A stretch of 64,000 nt of DNA from Caballeronia sp. NK8 (GTDB lineage Bacteria; Pseudomonadota; Gammaproteobacteria; Burkholderiales; Burkholderiaceae), in the NCBI RefSeq assembly GCF_018408855.1, contig NZ_AP024326.1, forward strand, positions 310,001 through 374,000, given 5' to 3'. Below the pieces are notes generated by a model. It was not told where the DNA came from, made no database searches, and was given only the letters and a program-made list of their open reading frames with translations. Both the position numbers and the translations under genes were made by a program. Position 1 is the stretch's first letter. Every line of letters starts with the position of its first letter. Of this stretch, positions 1 to 8,983 are shown one piece after another.

Positions 1-283
1 CGAGTTGCGCGTGCGCGCGCGAATGGCCGCCGAGCAGATGCGATCCGCCACTGCCCGCGCCGTAGAGCGACGCGCCTTCCGCGAGCGCCGCGCGGATCGC
101 TTCGTGCGCGGCGAGGCCGAGATAATCGTTGCTCGCGAAGCCGATGATCTCGCGGCCATCGACGGTCATGTGCGCGGAGCACGCGCTGTCGATCGTCTTG
201 CGGCGGCGTCGCAGGCCGCGCGCGTCGATATCGGCGAGACCTTGCTTCAGCGTTTCATACAGCGCCTTCGATGTGTTCGTCAT
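1..283 (-). CDS. bioF: 8-amino-7-oxononanoate synthase (BioF), N-terminal part
   Basis: This is the first 94 codons of a gene that runs off the left edge of the window. BioF is the PLP enzyme that condenses pimeloyl-thioester with L-alanine to give 8-amino-7-oxononanoate in biotin synthesis. The visible part contains the family signatures SNDYLGLA and a glycine-rich [13 protein letters not shown] segment, both typical of alpha-oxoamine synthases. The ATG at 283 overlaps the bioA stop codon (ATGA), so bioA and bioF are translationally coupled in one operon, in the order bioA then bioF. The C-terminal part, including the PLP lysine, lies outside the window and cannot be checked. Confidence 0.93.
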   Translation of the reverse strand, partial: MTNTSKALYETLKQGLADIDARGLRRRRKTIDSACSAHMTVDGREIIGFASNDYLGLAAHEAIRAALAEGASLYGAGSGGSHLLGGHSRAHAQL

Positions 284-1602
284 GCGGCGTCTCCGCGAAG
301 CGTGGCGTCGAGCGTGTCGCGCGTGCGTTGCGCGAGGAGCAGGAGTTCGTCGTCGGAGAGGATGTACGGCGGCATCATGTAGACCGTCGTACCGATGGGG
401 CGCATCAGCAGTTCGCGCTTCAATGCGTTCGCGAAGAAACGGCGCGAGAACGTCTTGTCGTCGATATCGACATCGAACGCGAAGATCGTGCCGCGCTGGC
501 GCAGATTGCGCACGCGCTCATGTTCGAGAAGCGGCTGCAACGCTTCGTGCAGCAACGCGGACTTGCGCCGGTTTTCCGCCAGCACGTTCGCGCGTTCGAA
601 CAGATCGAGCGTCGCCAATGCGGCGCGGCACGCGAGCGGGTTGCCCGTGTACGAATGCGAATGCAGAAAGGCGCGGGTGATGTCGTCGTCGTAGAAGGCG
701 GCGTAGATGTCGTCGCGCGTGAGGACGATCGAAAGCGGCAGATAGCCGCCGCTGATGCCCTTCGACAGGCAGATGAAATCCGGCCAGATGCCCGCCTGCT
801 CGCACGCGAAAAAAGTGCCGGTGCGCCCGCAGCCGACCGCGATTTCATCGGCGATCAGATGCACGCCGAATTCGTCGCACAACGCGCGCAATTGCGTGAG
901 ATACGACGCGTCGTACATCGCCATGCCGGCCGCGCATTGCACGAGCGGCTCGACGATGACCGCCGCGAGTGTCGACGCACGTTGCGCGAAAAGCGCGCGC
1001 ATCGCAGCGATGGCTTCGTCGACGCCGACAGCCGCCGGCGACGCGACCACATGCGCATGACGAATCAGCGGATCGTAAGCGTCCTTGAAAATGGCGACGT
1101 CGGTCACGCCGAGCGCGCCGATCGTTTCGCCGTGATAGCTGTTCGCGAGGCACGCGAACTCGCGCTTCTCGCTCTGCCCGCTATTGCGCCAGAAGTGAAA
1201 GCTCATCTTCAGCGCGATCTCGACCGCCGACGCGCCATCCGATGCGAAAAACGCATGGCCTAGCGTGCCGCCGGTGAGCGCGGAAAGACGCTCGGCCAGT
1301 TCGACCGCCGGGGCGTGCGTGCAGCCCGCGAGCATCGCGTGTTCGAGCGTGTCGAGCTGATCCTTCAGCGCGCGGTTGATGTCGTCGTTCGCGTGGCCGA
1401 AGAGGTTCACCCACCACGAGCTGATCGCATCGAGATAGCGGTTGCCCTGCGGATCGTAGAGCCACGCGCCCTTGCCGCGCGCGATCGGCACGAGCGGCAC
1501 ACGCTCGTGATGTTTCATCTGGGTGCACGGGTGCCACACGGCGGAAAGCGAGCGGGCAACCCAGAGATCGTTTTCGGTGGTATCTAAACCTTGAACGTGC
1601 AT
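280..1602 (-). CDS. bioA: Adenosylmethionine-8-amino-7-oxononanoate aminotransferase (BioA)
   Basis: A class III PLP aminotransferase of 440 residues, the usual BioA length. It transfers the amino group of S-adenosylmethionine to 8-amino-7-oxononanoate to give 7,8-diaminononanoate. The sequence shows the BioA N-terminal WHPCTQMK motif, [10 protein letters not shown] near residues 61-70, the PLP-contact aspartate D252 in IADEI, and the Schiff-base lysine K281 in [12 protein letters not shown]. An upstream in-frame start exists at 1653, but the ATG at 1602 has AGGAAG about 9 nt upstream and gives the normal family N-terminus. It overlaps bioF by 4 nt. This biotin operon lies near the biotin-dependent carboxylase at 4.8-8.3 kb, but the two are separate transcription units. 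Confidence 0.95.
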   Translation of the reverse strand: MHVQGLDTTENDLWVARSLSAVWHPCTQMKHHERVPLVPIARGKGAWLYDPQGNRYLDAISSWWVNLFGHANDDINRALKDQLDTLEHAMLAGCTHAPAVELAERLSALTGGTLGHAFFASDGASAVEIALKMSFHFWRNSGQSEKREFACLANSYHGETIGALGVTDVAIFKDAYDPLIRHAHVVASPAAVGVDEAIAAMRALFAQRASTLAAVIVEPLVQCAAGMAMYDASYLTQLRALCDEFGVHLIADEIAVGCGRTGTFFACEQAGIWPDFICLSKGISGGYLPLSIVLTRDDIYAAFYDDDITRAFLHSHSYTGNPLACRAALATLDLFERANVLAENRRKSALLHEALQPLLEHERVRNLRQRGTIFAFDVDIDDKTFSRRFFANALKRELLMRPIGTTVYMMPPYILSDDELLLLAQRTRDTLDATLRGDAA

Positions 1603-1706
1603 GATGCACCGCTTCCTGTTGTGTGCCCTTAGTACGCTTTCCGTAGAGAGCAACGGCCGAGCGTCCCAACAATAGATAAATACTTCTACGGGAAACGCTT
1701 AACGCT

Positions 1707-2339
1707 CTAATAATTCACTACATCGGTTGCTTCGAGAGGCTTAAACGAATGTCCGGTTTTATCGAAAACGGTAACCGATCCTGACTCAATGTCGTAGACC
1801 CATCCATGCAGATCAAGGCGACCTTGTGCGATTGCCAACGCCACTGACGGATGAGTGCGCAAATTGTTGATCTGGCAGATCACGTTCTCCTTAATCATCG
1901 ATTCAAGGCGCTCGCTGCGAGACCGATGCGGCCTGGCATCGTTGATCAGCTTCGCAGAGTCGGCATACCGCAACCAGCTTCTTACAGCCGGCAAATCCGC
2001 CATACAGTCGCAATTCGCGATCGCCTTCATCGCTCCGCAATCGGAGTGGCCACACACCACGATGTCCCGCACACCCAACACCGACACTGCATACTCCACA
2101 GTAGCGGTGACCCCGCCGGGCTCAGGGCCAAAAGAAGGAATGATATTTCCTGCATTCCGAATAACGAAGAGTTCGCCTGGTTCACGTTGAGTGATCAGCT
2201 CCGGGACCATTCGGCTGTCTGAGCACGCGATGAACAAAGTGCGGGGCTGCTGATTCGCGGCCAATTTCCGGAAGAGGTCTCTCCTCTCTGGAAAAATGTC
2301 ACGCCGAAACTTGAAAAATCCATCGATGATTTCTTGCAC
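1707..2339 (-). CDS. Beta-class carbonic anhydrase
   Basis: Cytoplasmic zinc enzyme interconverting CO2 and bicarbonate. The beta-class zinc site is intact: CSDSR (Cys39, with the Asp41/Arg43 dyad) and HSDC (His98, Cys101), plus the conserved RNAGN segment. About 210 residues, normal for the CynT/Can group. The start is taken as the GTG at 2339 because GGAG lies about 6 nt upstream; a TTG two codons earlier (2345) has its GGAG too close. It is the last gene of a run that includes a biotin-dependent carboxylase and a permease, and bicarbonate is the carboxylase co-substrate. The 168-bp gap upstream leaves open whether it is co-transcribed. Confidence 0.9.
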   Translation of the reverse strand: MQEIIDGFFKFRRDIFPERRDLFRKLAANQQPRTLFIACSDSRMVPELITQREPGELFVIRNAGNIIPSFGPEPGGVTATVEYAVSVLGVRDIVVCGHSDCGAMKAIANCDCMADLPAVRSWLRYADSAKLINDARPHRSRSERLESMIKENVICQINNLRTHPSVALAIAQGRLDLHGWVYDIESGSVTVFDKTGHSFKPLEATDVVNY

Positions 2340-2513
2340 TCTCAACTCCGAATCGATTCAACGCCGGAATAGGTTGCCGTTCCAATCAAGAGCATCTTTA
2401 CCGATGCCGCCCTCAACTCACAACTTGAGTGTCGTGCGAGGCACAGGCACCCGGTTGGACAAGTGCCGTTCAGGCGCGCTCGGATGAAGAGCGCAACCTA
2501 GCGCCAAGGATTG

Positions 2514-4190
2514 TCAGTGTGAAGCGGGCGAGCTTGCACCGATTCCTGTCTGGCTCCGCACATATAGATCGGCAAACCGGGCGCGCTCAGATAACGCTGA
2601 TTCGCTTCGATCCAACCACGACACGGCGATCGCGACCGCGAACGCGAGAGGCATGGAGAAAAGGGCGGGCTGGGAATAAGGGAAAATTGCTTGCGCGTGA
2701 CCCAAGACATCTACCCATACCGACTTCGAGATGAAGACCAACAGGACAGCCGATACGAGGCCAGTGTACCCCCCCGCTAGCGCGCCCTTCGTCGTAAAGT
2801 TCTTCCAAAACATTGACAGAAAGAGCACAGGAAAATTTGCTGAGGCAGCCACACCGAATGCAAGGGCCACCATGAACGCCACATTGACCTTCTGAAACGC
2901 CATCCCGAGAAAAATCGCAACGATCCCAATTGCGAGCGACGCGAATTTTGTAAGACGCAATTCGCCTTTCTCATCCGCGGCCCCTCGCCGGATCACATGC
3001 GAGTAAAGATCGTATGCAATTGCGGAGGCACCAGCAAGGGCCAATCCCGACACTACGGCAAGAATCGTAGCAAAGGTCACCGCTGCGAGGAAACCAAACA
3101 TCAAGTCGCCTCCGACCGCATGGGCCAGATGCATCGCCACCATGTTTCCCCCGCCCAGCAATTTCCCGTGAATGTCGCCCCCCTCGAAGAACCGGGGGTC
3201 CCTACTGACGATAACGATAGACGCCAGCCCCAAGATCAGAATGACATTAAAGAAATACGCGATAAAACTACTTGCGTAAAGCACGGACTTTCGCGCTTCT
3301 TTCGCGTCCTTGACAGTGAAGAATCGCATCAGGATGTGAGGCATACCAGCTGTACCGAAGATTAGGCCCAGACTGAGCGAAATCGCTGCGACGGGATCCG
3401 CCAGAAGCTTGCCAGGCATCATTAGTGCCGCACCTCGCTTGTGAATCTCCATCGCACGGGACAGGAGCGTCTCGAAACTGAAGTGAAAATCTGAGAACGC
3501 AAGGACAGCGACGATCGAGCCACCAACCAACAACAGAAACGCTTTCGTAATTTGCACCCACGTGGTCGCCACCATACCGCCGAAAGTAACGTAGGCCATC
3601 ATCAATACACCGACAATTACCAGCGCCCAGCTGTAGTCAAGGCCGAACAAGAGCTTGATTAATTGACCCGCGCCGACCATCTGTGCGATCAAATAAAAGC
3701 AGACCACAACGAGCGAACTAATTGCCGACATTGCACGGAGGGGCCGCTGCGAAAGTCGATAGGAAGTAATATCAGCAAATGTGAACTTTCCAAGATTTCT
3801 CAGGCGATCAGTCATTAACAGCAGAAGCACCGGCCACCCAGCAAAAAACGCTATCAGATAAATATATCCGTCCACGCCATCCGTATAAATAAGTGCAGTG
3901 ATGCCGAGGAGCGTTGAAGCAGACATGTAGTCACCAGCCAGAGCAAGGCCGTTCTGAAAACCCGTGATGCCGCCACCCGCACTGTAGAAGTCGGAGGTCG
4001 ACCTCGTTCTTTTTGCTGCCCAAAAGGTGATCCCGAGCGTAAACAAAACAAAACAGAAGAACAAAGCTATCGCTTGAATGTTCAGCGGTTGGCGGGTAGT
4101 CGCTTGTATTGCATCGCCGGCCCACGCAGCCTTAGACACCACTACCAACAGAAGCGAGCTGGCCCCACATCGCGTCGTCCGTGCCATCAT
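2514..4190 (-). CDS. actP: Sodium:solute symporter, acetate/pyruvate permease ActP type
   Basis: A 558-residue member of the solute:sodium symporter family with about 13 predicted membrane helices. The N-terminus has a cleavable-looking signal segment ending near AWAGDA, as E. coli ActP does. TRSTSDFYSAGGGITGFQNGLALAGDYMSA-type residues mark the first helices of acetate permeases; they are cited here as the family hallmark read in the gene. The start is the ATG at 4190, which overlaps the stop of the DUF485 gene (ATGA); the upstream 61 codons of the open frame lie inside that gene. ActP-type carriers move short monocarboxylates such as acetate and pyruvate. The adjacent 2-oxoacid carboxylase suggests a 2-oxoacid as substrate, but this is inferred. 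Confidence 0.88.
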   Translation of the reverse strand: MMARTTRCGASSLLLVVVSKAAWAGDAIQATTRQPLNIQAIALFFCFVLFTLGITFWAAKRTRSTSDFYSAGGGITGFQNGLALAGDYMSASTLLGITALIYTDGVDGYIYLIAFFAGWPVLLLLMTDRLRNLGKFTFADITSYRLSQRPLRAMSAISSLVVVCFYLIAQMVGAGQLIKLLFGLDYSWALVIVGVLMMAYVTFGGMVATTWVQITKAFLLLVGGSIVAVLAFSDFHFSFETLLSRAMEIHKRGAALMMPGKLLADPVAAISLSLGLIFGTAGMPHILMRFFTVKDAKEARKSVLYASSFIAYFFNVILILGLASIVIVSRDPRFFEGGDIHGKLLGGGNMVAMHLAHAVGGDLMFGFLAAVTFATILAVVSGLALAGASAIAYDLYSHVIRRGAADEKGELRLTKFASLAIGIVAIFLGMAFQKVNVAFMVALAFGVAASANFPVLFLSMFWKNFTTKGALAGGYTGLVSAVLLVFISKSVWVDVLGHAQAIFPYSQPALFSMPLAFAVAIAVSWLDRSESALSERARFADLYVRSQTGIGASSPASH

Positions 4191-4549
4191 CTCGTCCCTT
4201 TTCCTTGTGTCAGAATACTGCTCAGAAGTGCGTCGAATTTTCCGTTTGCGAACGATACGTAGATCGCCGAGATTGCAAGAAAGACGATGAAAAGAACGAG
4301 TTCGGCAGCAACACCAACAGTCACGCCAGCACCATCGTATAGCGGCATTGCCACCATCGATGGATACCAGCAAACCATCGCCAAAAAAGCGAAATATCCT
4401 GCGAAGATCACGAGCAGTAGAAATGACACGAGACGATTTCGGCTCGTAACGAGCCTAGTAAATTTCGGATCGGAATGGATGTCGCGGAACCGCCGTGCGA
4501 ACTCGGCAGCAGTCCCGCTGTTTTCTACGTCTGAATGAATATCACGCAC
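4187..4549 (-). CDS. DUF485 small inner-membrane protein (ActP partner)
   Basis: A 120-residue protein with two hydrophobic helices (around residues 40-65 and 75-100) typical of DUF485 (YjcH), which is almost always encoded directly upstream of ActP-type symporters. The open frame extends to 4714, but the GTG at 4549 has a strong GGAGGAG 7 nt upstream and gives the usual family length, so the longer N-terminus is rejected. Its stop overlaps the actP start. The role is probably assembly or function of the symporter, but no biochemical function is established for the family. Confidence 0.82.
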   Translation of the reverse strand: MRDIHSDVENSGTAAEFARRFRDIHSDPKFTRLVTSRNRLVSFLLLVIFAGYFAFLAMVCWYPSMVAMPLYDGAGVTVGVAAELVLFIVFLAISAIYVSFANGKFDALLSSILTQGKGTR

Positions 4550-4844
4550 AAATGTCTCCTCCCTATCACGGTTAAGTCCGCCACTTCGGTGCTCGCGATA
4601 ACCGCATCGAAAGACGGGTTCATGCCGCACGCTTAAATCTGGATTCCGGCGCCGCGCTTTCTCGGACAGCCGTTTAAGCTTCAATGTATGCCTTACGCCT
4701 CCTTCATCCCGCACCGATGCGAGAGCGAATATCGAGCGTTCTTCGATCGCCCGAGCGGGCCGCGCCTTTCGTTTCTCGTTCGTTATGCGAATGGATTACA
4801 TCTATTGCACCAAGTCGGACAACATCGATCGAGCGAGGTCATCT

Positions 4845-6215
4845 TCAACCTTTATTCGATTTAGCTGGCAAGTAGGTATCCTGAATGTACCGAGTATGAA
4901 TTTTCGCCTCAGCAAAGTCCTTGCTGCCAATCAGGTCAAGGTGGAAGTCTCGAGTCGTATGAACGCCATCGATTTCCAGTTCATGCAATGCGCGCTTCAT
5001 TCTCGAGATGGCTTCTTCTCGCGTCTCGCCCCAACAGATGATCTTTCCGAGGAGGGAGTCGTAATAAGGTGGCACTACATATCCTGAGAACAGATGGCTG
5101 TCCATCCTAACGCCGATTCCGCCTGGCGGTGAATAGCGCTGGACCCGTCCCGGCTTGGGCTGGAAATCCTGCGCGGGATCCTCCGCATTGATACGACATT
5201 CGATTGCGTGACCATTCAAACGAACCTCCGACTGCAGCACTTCGATTTCCTCACCGGAGGCGATACGAATCTGCGCCTTCACGAGATCGATGCCCGAAAC
5301 CATTTCGGTAACCGGATGCTCGACCTGTATCCGCGTATTCATCTCCATGAAATAGAAGCTTTCTGATGCTGGATCCAAAATGCACTCGATTGTCCCGGCG
5401 CTCCGATAGTGGACGTGCTTGCAGAGGCGAACGGCTGCCTCCCCGATCCTCGCCCGCAGGGTGGCGGAGAGGACAGGAGATGGACTTTCCTCGATGAGTT
5501 TCTGGTTCCGACGTTGAGTCGAACAATCCCGCTCACCGAGATGCAGGACATTCTTTCCATCACCGAGCACCTGAATTTCGATATGTCGGATATCGGTTAA
5601 GAACTTCTCCAAGTACATCGCCCCGTTTCCGAACGCAATGGTAGCTTCGCGTGATGCCTCAAGAAACGCCTTTTCGATGCTTGAGCGATCTTGAACCACC
5701 CGCATTCCCCGACCGCCGCCGCCGGCGGATGCTTTCAGTAAAATGGGGTAACCGATGGTCTCGGCGATTTCCGCAGCCGCTGCGGCGTCGGTAACTACGC
5801 CCTTGGAGCCAGGCGTCGTTGGTACTCCAGCCTCCTCGGCGAGCTTACGTGCCATTGCCTTATCGCCCATCGAACGAATGGAGGCGCCTGTCGGCCCGAC
5901 GAAAATGAAGCCTTCCGCTTCGACGAGGTCCGCAAAGTCGGCATTCTCCGAAAGGAATCCGTAGCCCGGGTGGATCGCATCGACGTTGAGGGCTGAGGCG
6001 GCGGCCAGGATACGCCGCGGTTGCAGATAGCTGTCCTGAGGCTTCGGACCGCCGATGCACACGGCGCGATCAGCCATCTTCGCGGCCAGGGAGTTCCTAT
6101 CTGCTTCCGAGAAAACCTGAACCGTTTCAATACCCAATTCGCGGCACGCTCGAATGATGCGGACAGCGATCTCGCCACGGTTGGCAACGAGGAGGCGCTT
6201 AATCTTGATACCCAT
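4845..6215 (-). CDS. Biotin carboxylase subunit (AccC/PycA type)
   Basis: A 456-residue ATP-grasp biotin carboxylase. It uses ATP and bicarbonate to carboxylate the biotin carried by the neighbouring BCCP. The sequence shows the N-terminal LVANRGEIAVRI signature, KASAGGGGRGMR (ATP lysine K161 and the glycine loop 165-169), the RDCSTQRRNQKLIEE segment near 229-243, and EMNTRIQVEHPVTE near 291-304 with the catalytic Arg295. GGGGAG precedes the ATG. It lies 8 bp after the BCCP gene and clearly belongs to that operon. It is not the housekeeping accBC copy by context, because a carboxyltransferase of the 2-oxoacid type heads the operon. Confidence 0.92.
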   Translation of the reverse strand: MGIKIKRLLVANRGEIAVRIIRACRELGIETVQVFSEADRNSLAAKMADRAVCIGGPKPQDSYLQPRRILAAASALNVDAIHPGYGFLSENADFADLVEAEGFIFVGPTGASIRSMGDKAMARKLAEEAGVPTTPGSKGVVTDAAAAAEIAETIGYPILLKASAGGGGRGMRVVQDRSSIEKAFLEASREATIAFGNGAMYLEKFLTDIRHIEIQVLGDGKNVLHLGERDCSTQRRNQKLIEESPSPVLSATLRARIGEAAVRLCKHVHYRSAGTIECILDPASESFYFMEMNTRIQVEHPVTEMVSGIDLVKAQIRIASGEEIEVLQSEVRLNGHAIECRINAEDPAQDFQPKPGRVQRYSPPGGIGVRMDSHLFSGYVVPPYYDSLLGKIICWGETREEAISRMKRALHELEIDGVHTTRDFHLDLIGSKDFAEAKIHTRYIQDTYLPAKSNKG

Positions 6216-6223
6216 GTTCTCCC

Positions 6224-6757
6224 CTATCGGCTTGCCGGATCGATCACAATCAGCGGTTGGCCGTACTCAACTGTTTCACCATCCGATACCAAAATCTTTT
6301 TGACAACGCCTCCGGATTCGGCAGCGAGTGCGTTCATCAATTTCATCACCTCGATGATGCAAACCGTGTCTTGAGCGGCGATCGTATCTCCGACGGACAC
6401 AAACGGTTCCGCGCCGGGTTCCGGGGCGCAATAGAACGTGCCGACCATCGGCGCGCGAACTGTGACGAAATGTTCAGGCCACCCCTCCTGAACGACCGGT
6501 TTCGATCCCGCAGGCACCTCGACATTCCGCACGGAATCGCTCCGGACGCTTTCCGGCAGGTCTGCCGGCTTTGCAGACGAATCCGGCTTCGAGATCGATG
6601 TTTGTATTTGAGTTGAAATGTCCGCTGGGCGTGAGTTCTTGCTCAGTGAAATTTCAATGTCGTCATACCGGAGGCGAAACTCGCTGAATTTGTCTGCCTC
6701 CTCGACTAGCTTAATGATCTCTCGGACGTCTTCGTACGTAAGCTGCTTGATGCTCAT
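6224..6757 (-). CDS. Biotin carboxyl carrier protein (AccB-like)
   Basis: A 177-residue carrier. The N-terminal 40 residues resemble the AccB segment, a Ser/Pro/Asp-rich linker runs from about 42 to 95, and a C-terminal biotinyl domain carries EVMKLMN with the biotin-accepting lysine K139. It shuttles carboxybiotin between the biotin carboxylase and the carboxyltransferase. GGGAG stands 6 nt before the ATG. It sits between the carboxyltransferase (30 bp upstream) and the biotin carboxylase (8 bp downstream), so all three parts of one multisubunit carboxylase are present. Having an AccB-type carrier instead of a biotinyl domain fused to the carboxyltransferase is less common for pyruvate-type carboxylases. 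Confidence 0.92.
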   Translation of the reverse strand: MSIKQLTYEDVREIIKLVEEADKFSEFRLRYDDIEISLSKNSRPADISTQIQTSISKPDSSAKPADLPESVRSDSVRNVEVPAGSKPVVQEGWPEHFVTVRAPMVGTFYCAPEPGAEPFVSVGDTIAAQDTVCIIEVMKLMNALAAESGGVVKKILVSDGETVEYGQPLIVIDPASR

Positions 6758-6787
6758 GAAAAACTCCCAGTTAAACAGTCTCGGCTC

Positions 6788-8257
6788 TCAATTGCCGGAG
6801 ATATCCAGTTGAAACTCACCGCGAGAAATATGGACACGGCCGATTTTGGGGCGCTGCGAGAGGTTTTTGAGCAACGCCACGATGGAGTGATCGTGCTGGT
6901 ATTCACGAGTCATATCGCCCTTCTCGCGAAGCATTTCGTCTACCTGGGAGCCAGCGAACATGTACCGCAAGAGTCTCTCGTCATCCGACGCGTTCGGATA
7001 TTTTTTGCGTAGCGCAGCCACGGCCGGTTCGGGCGGAGTAGGCTTCAGCGCGATCTGTTTAGACCCGTTCTCCACAATGCGATCGAGCATGTCGGGTGCG
7101 ACAGGGGCGAGAAGCTTGCCGTAGTAACCCAGCGCGTACTTCTTGATTTCATTCGGCACAACGCGATATCTCTCGCCATGGACGACATTCAGCACAGCCT
7201 GCGTGCCGACCAATTGGGCGAACGGCGTGATCATGATTGGATAGCCGAGTTCCTCGCGAACTCTCGCCACCTCTTCAAGCAGTTGATCGTATCGATCAGA
7301 AAGACCCGCGTCGGCCAACTGTGACTTGAAGTTACTTAACATGCCACCCGGCATCTGGTGCTGGTAGTGAAACACATCGTATTCCAGCACCTCTCCAACA
7401 GGCTTGCCCTCTGCCTCGGCGATACGTTGGAAATGTTCCCCGACCATGTCGACCGTCAGGTCGTCGAGTGGGACGTCATATCCCATCAGGCGCAGATTCC
7501 TTGCGGTGCTTTGCGTCGCGGGTTGAGCCGCTCCGTTTGCCATCGGTGCGATCGAAGTATGAAGAAGATCCGCACCACATTTAACGGCCTCGAGGTAGAC
7601 GAGAGGAGCCAAGCCGGTCAAGCAATGGCTGTGGATCTCGAGCGGCAAATTGCCGATGACCTGCTTGATTGCAGGCACGAGCGTACGGATACGATCTACG
7701 GTCAAAAGACCGGCCGCGTCCTTAAGCATGATTCCGTCGACTGATTTGCTTTTTACCAACTCCCGAGCGGTTCTGACATACAGCTCGTCGGTATGAACCG
7801 GGCTAAGCGAATAAGACAGGGCGGCAAACGTCTCCACACCGAGTCGTCTAGCGACCCTTGTCGTTGCCAAGATGTTTTCCACATCGTTGAGCCCATCAAA
7901 CGAGCCGACGATACGAAAGCCGTTTGCTACCGCGCGCTCGACCCAGAGCTCGAGGATGTCATCCGGCAGCATGTCGAATGTCATCAAGTTCTTGCTTCGC
8001 ACGAGAAACCGAAGTGGCGTTTTCTGTACCTTACTACGCATTAGCCGCACACGCTCCCAAGGATCCTCCTTGAGGTAGCGAACACAGACGTCGAATTGAA
8101 TTGGTGCTACGAGGTCAATCTGTGCGAACCCTGCGTTGTCCATAGCTTCCGCAACGGGAAGCATATGTGCCGTTCTCATCCGTGTCGCCCAGAGACACTG
8201 ATGAGCATCGCGCAGTGTTGTGTCGACGATGCCGATCTTCTTACCCTGCCTGTCCAT
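6788..8257 (-). CDS. 2-oxoacid carboxyltransferase subunit (PycB/OadA-alpha-like)
   Basis: A 489-residue HMGL-like TIM-barrel carboxyltransferase followed by the conserved PycB/OadA C-terminal domain. DTTLRDAHQ at about residues 12-20 and ATRMRT carry the metal- and oxoacid-binding residues of pyruvate carboxylase and oxaloacetate decarboxylase. MLKDAAGLL contains the conserved catalytic-site lysine, and EIHSHC gives the His-X-His metal ligands. No biotinyl domain is fused; a separate BCCP gene follows. The start is the ATG at 8257 with GGAGG close upstream; a GTG at 8278 has no ribosome site. The residues point to a 2-oxoacid substrate (pyruvate or 2-oxoglutarate), not acetyl-CoA. Which one cannot be decided from sequence. 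Confidence 0.87.
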   Translation of the reverse strand: MDRQGKKIGIVDTTLRDAHQCLWATRMRTAHMLPVAEAMDNAGFAQIDLVAPIQFDVCVRYLKEDPWERVRLMRSKVQKTPLRFLVRSKNLMTFDMLPDDILELWVERAVANGFRIVGSFDGLNDVENILATTRVARRLGVETFAALSYSLSPVHTDELYVRTARELVKSKSVDGIMLKDAAGLLTVDRIRTLVPAIKQVIGNLPLEIHSHCLTGLAPLVYLEAVKCGADLLHTSIAPMANGAAQPATQSTARNLRLMGYDVPLDDLTVDMVGEHFQRIAEAEGKPVGEVLEYDVFHYQHQMPGGMLSNFKSQLADAGLSDRYDQLLEEVARVREELGYPIMITPFAQLVGTQAVLNVVHGERYRVVPNEIKKYALGYYGKLLAPVAPDMLDRIVENGSKQIALKPTPPEPAVAALRKKYPNASDDERLLRYMFAGSQVDEMLREKGDMTREYQHDHSIVALLKNLSQRPKIGRVHISRGEFQLDISGN

Positions 8258-8983
8258 TCTACCTCCGATCAGTTTCACTTACTGCATAGTAACAGGACGT
8301 CTGAAAAAAGACTCGATGGTGTTTTCCCTATGAGATTCGTCCGTTGTAAGCGCTGGTGTAGTGGGAAGTAACGAGGTCTAAGCGCTAATTTAAGGTTCTG
8401 AGATGGTCGGCGAGTCTCATCGAACAGGAGGCGGATTTCAATGGCCGCTTGGTATTTACTATAGTGTATATAGCCGAACCAGACTTACGCGGATCCACCG
8501 CTCTCACCTAATGCGTCTGAAGGCCGGCAGCGGGCTTGGCACTCGCCGCTCTCCCGTCGAACTGGCTCATTGATGCCAGACATGCCGTTCCGTCAACGTC
8601 GTGGGAGGCCGATCCAAGGGTTCCAATCTGAAGCGGGCGCCGTACCCGGAAGGCGAGTGCCCCGTTTCGTCAGCATTGGATGCCGAATTCCGCGCAAGGC
8701 TGCGCGGTGCTGCTGAGCGGTAGGTTGGAATGGACACGTGCCGTCGTCCCACTTGAGCGGCAAGTAACTCGTCTAGCCTGACTCTCATGCTCTCACGGGG
8801 CGACGGCACGACCTCAAGCCGGAATACACAACCCGAGAACGCAGGTCAGCGCTGAAGACCGCACGGCACGGGGCTCAAGAAGGAAAGCATTGACGGCTTG
8901 ATCCTACTGTTGGAATCGATTCGCTATGCTATTCCCACCTGCGATTGTCCATATCGAGAGCCGTCAGAGTTTCGGTACTGCGT
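8258..8983. other. Intergenic region without a supported gene
   Basis: About 725 bp with no convincing coding frame. It must hold the promoter of the carboxylase operon, but I could not pick a clear -10/-35. Two copies of TAAGCGCT, at 8347-8354 and 8379-8386 (32 bp apart), are the only regular element I found. A minus-strand open frame of 80 codons near 8567-8809 has no ribosome site and no recognisable motif. The stretch may be decayed sequence. Confidence 0.4.

Noticed and set aside
271..1263. 330-codon plus-strand frame opposite bioA
   Set aside because: Shadow of bioA; no motif and no ribosome site.
8347..8386. Two TAAGCGCT copies 32 bp apart upstream of the carboxylase operon
   Set aside because: Short motif, only two copies, spacing of three turns but no link to a known regulator. 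Kept only as a note in the intergenic entry.
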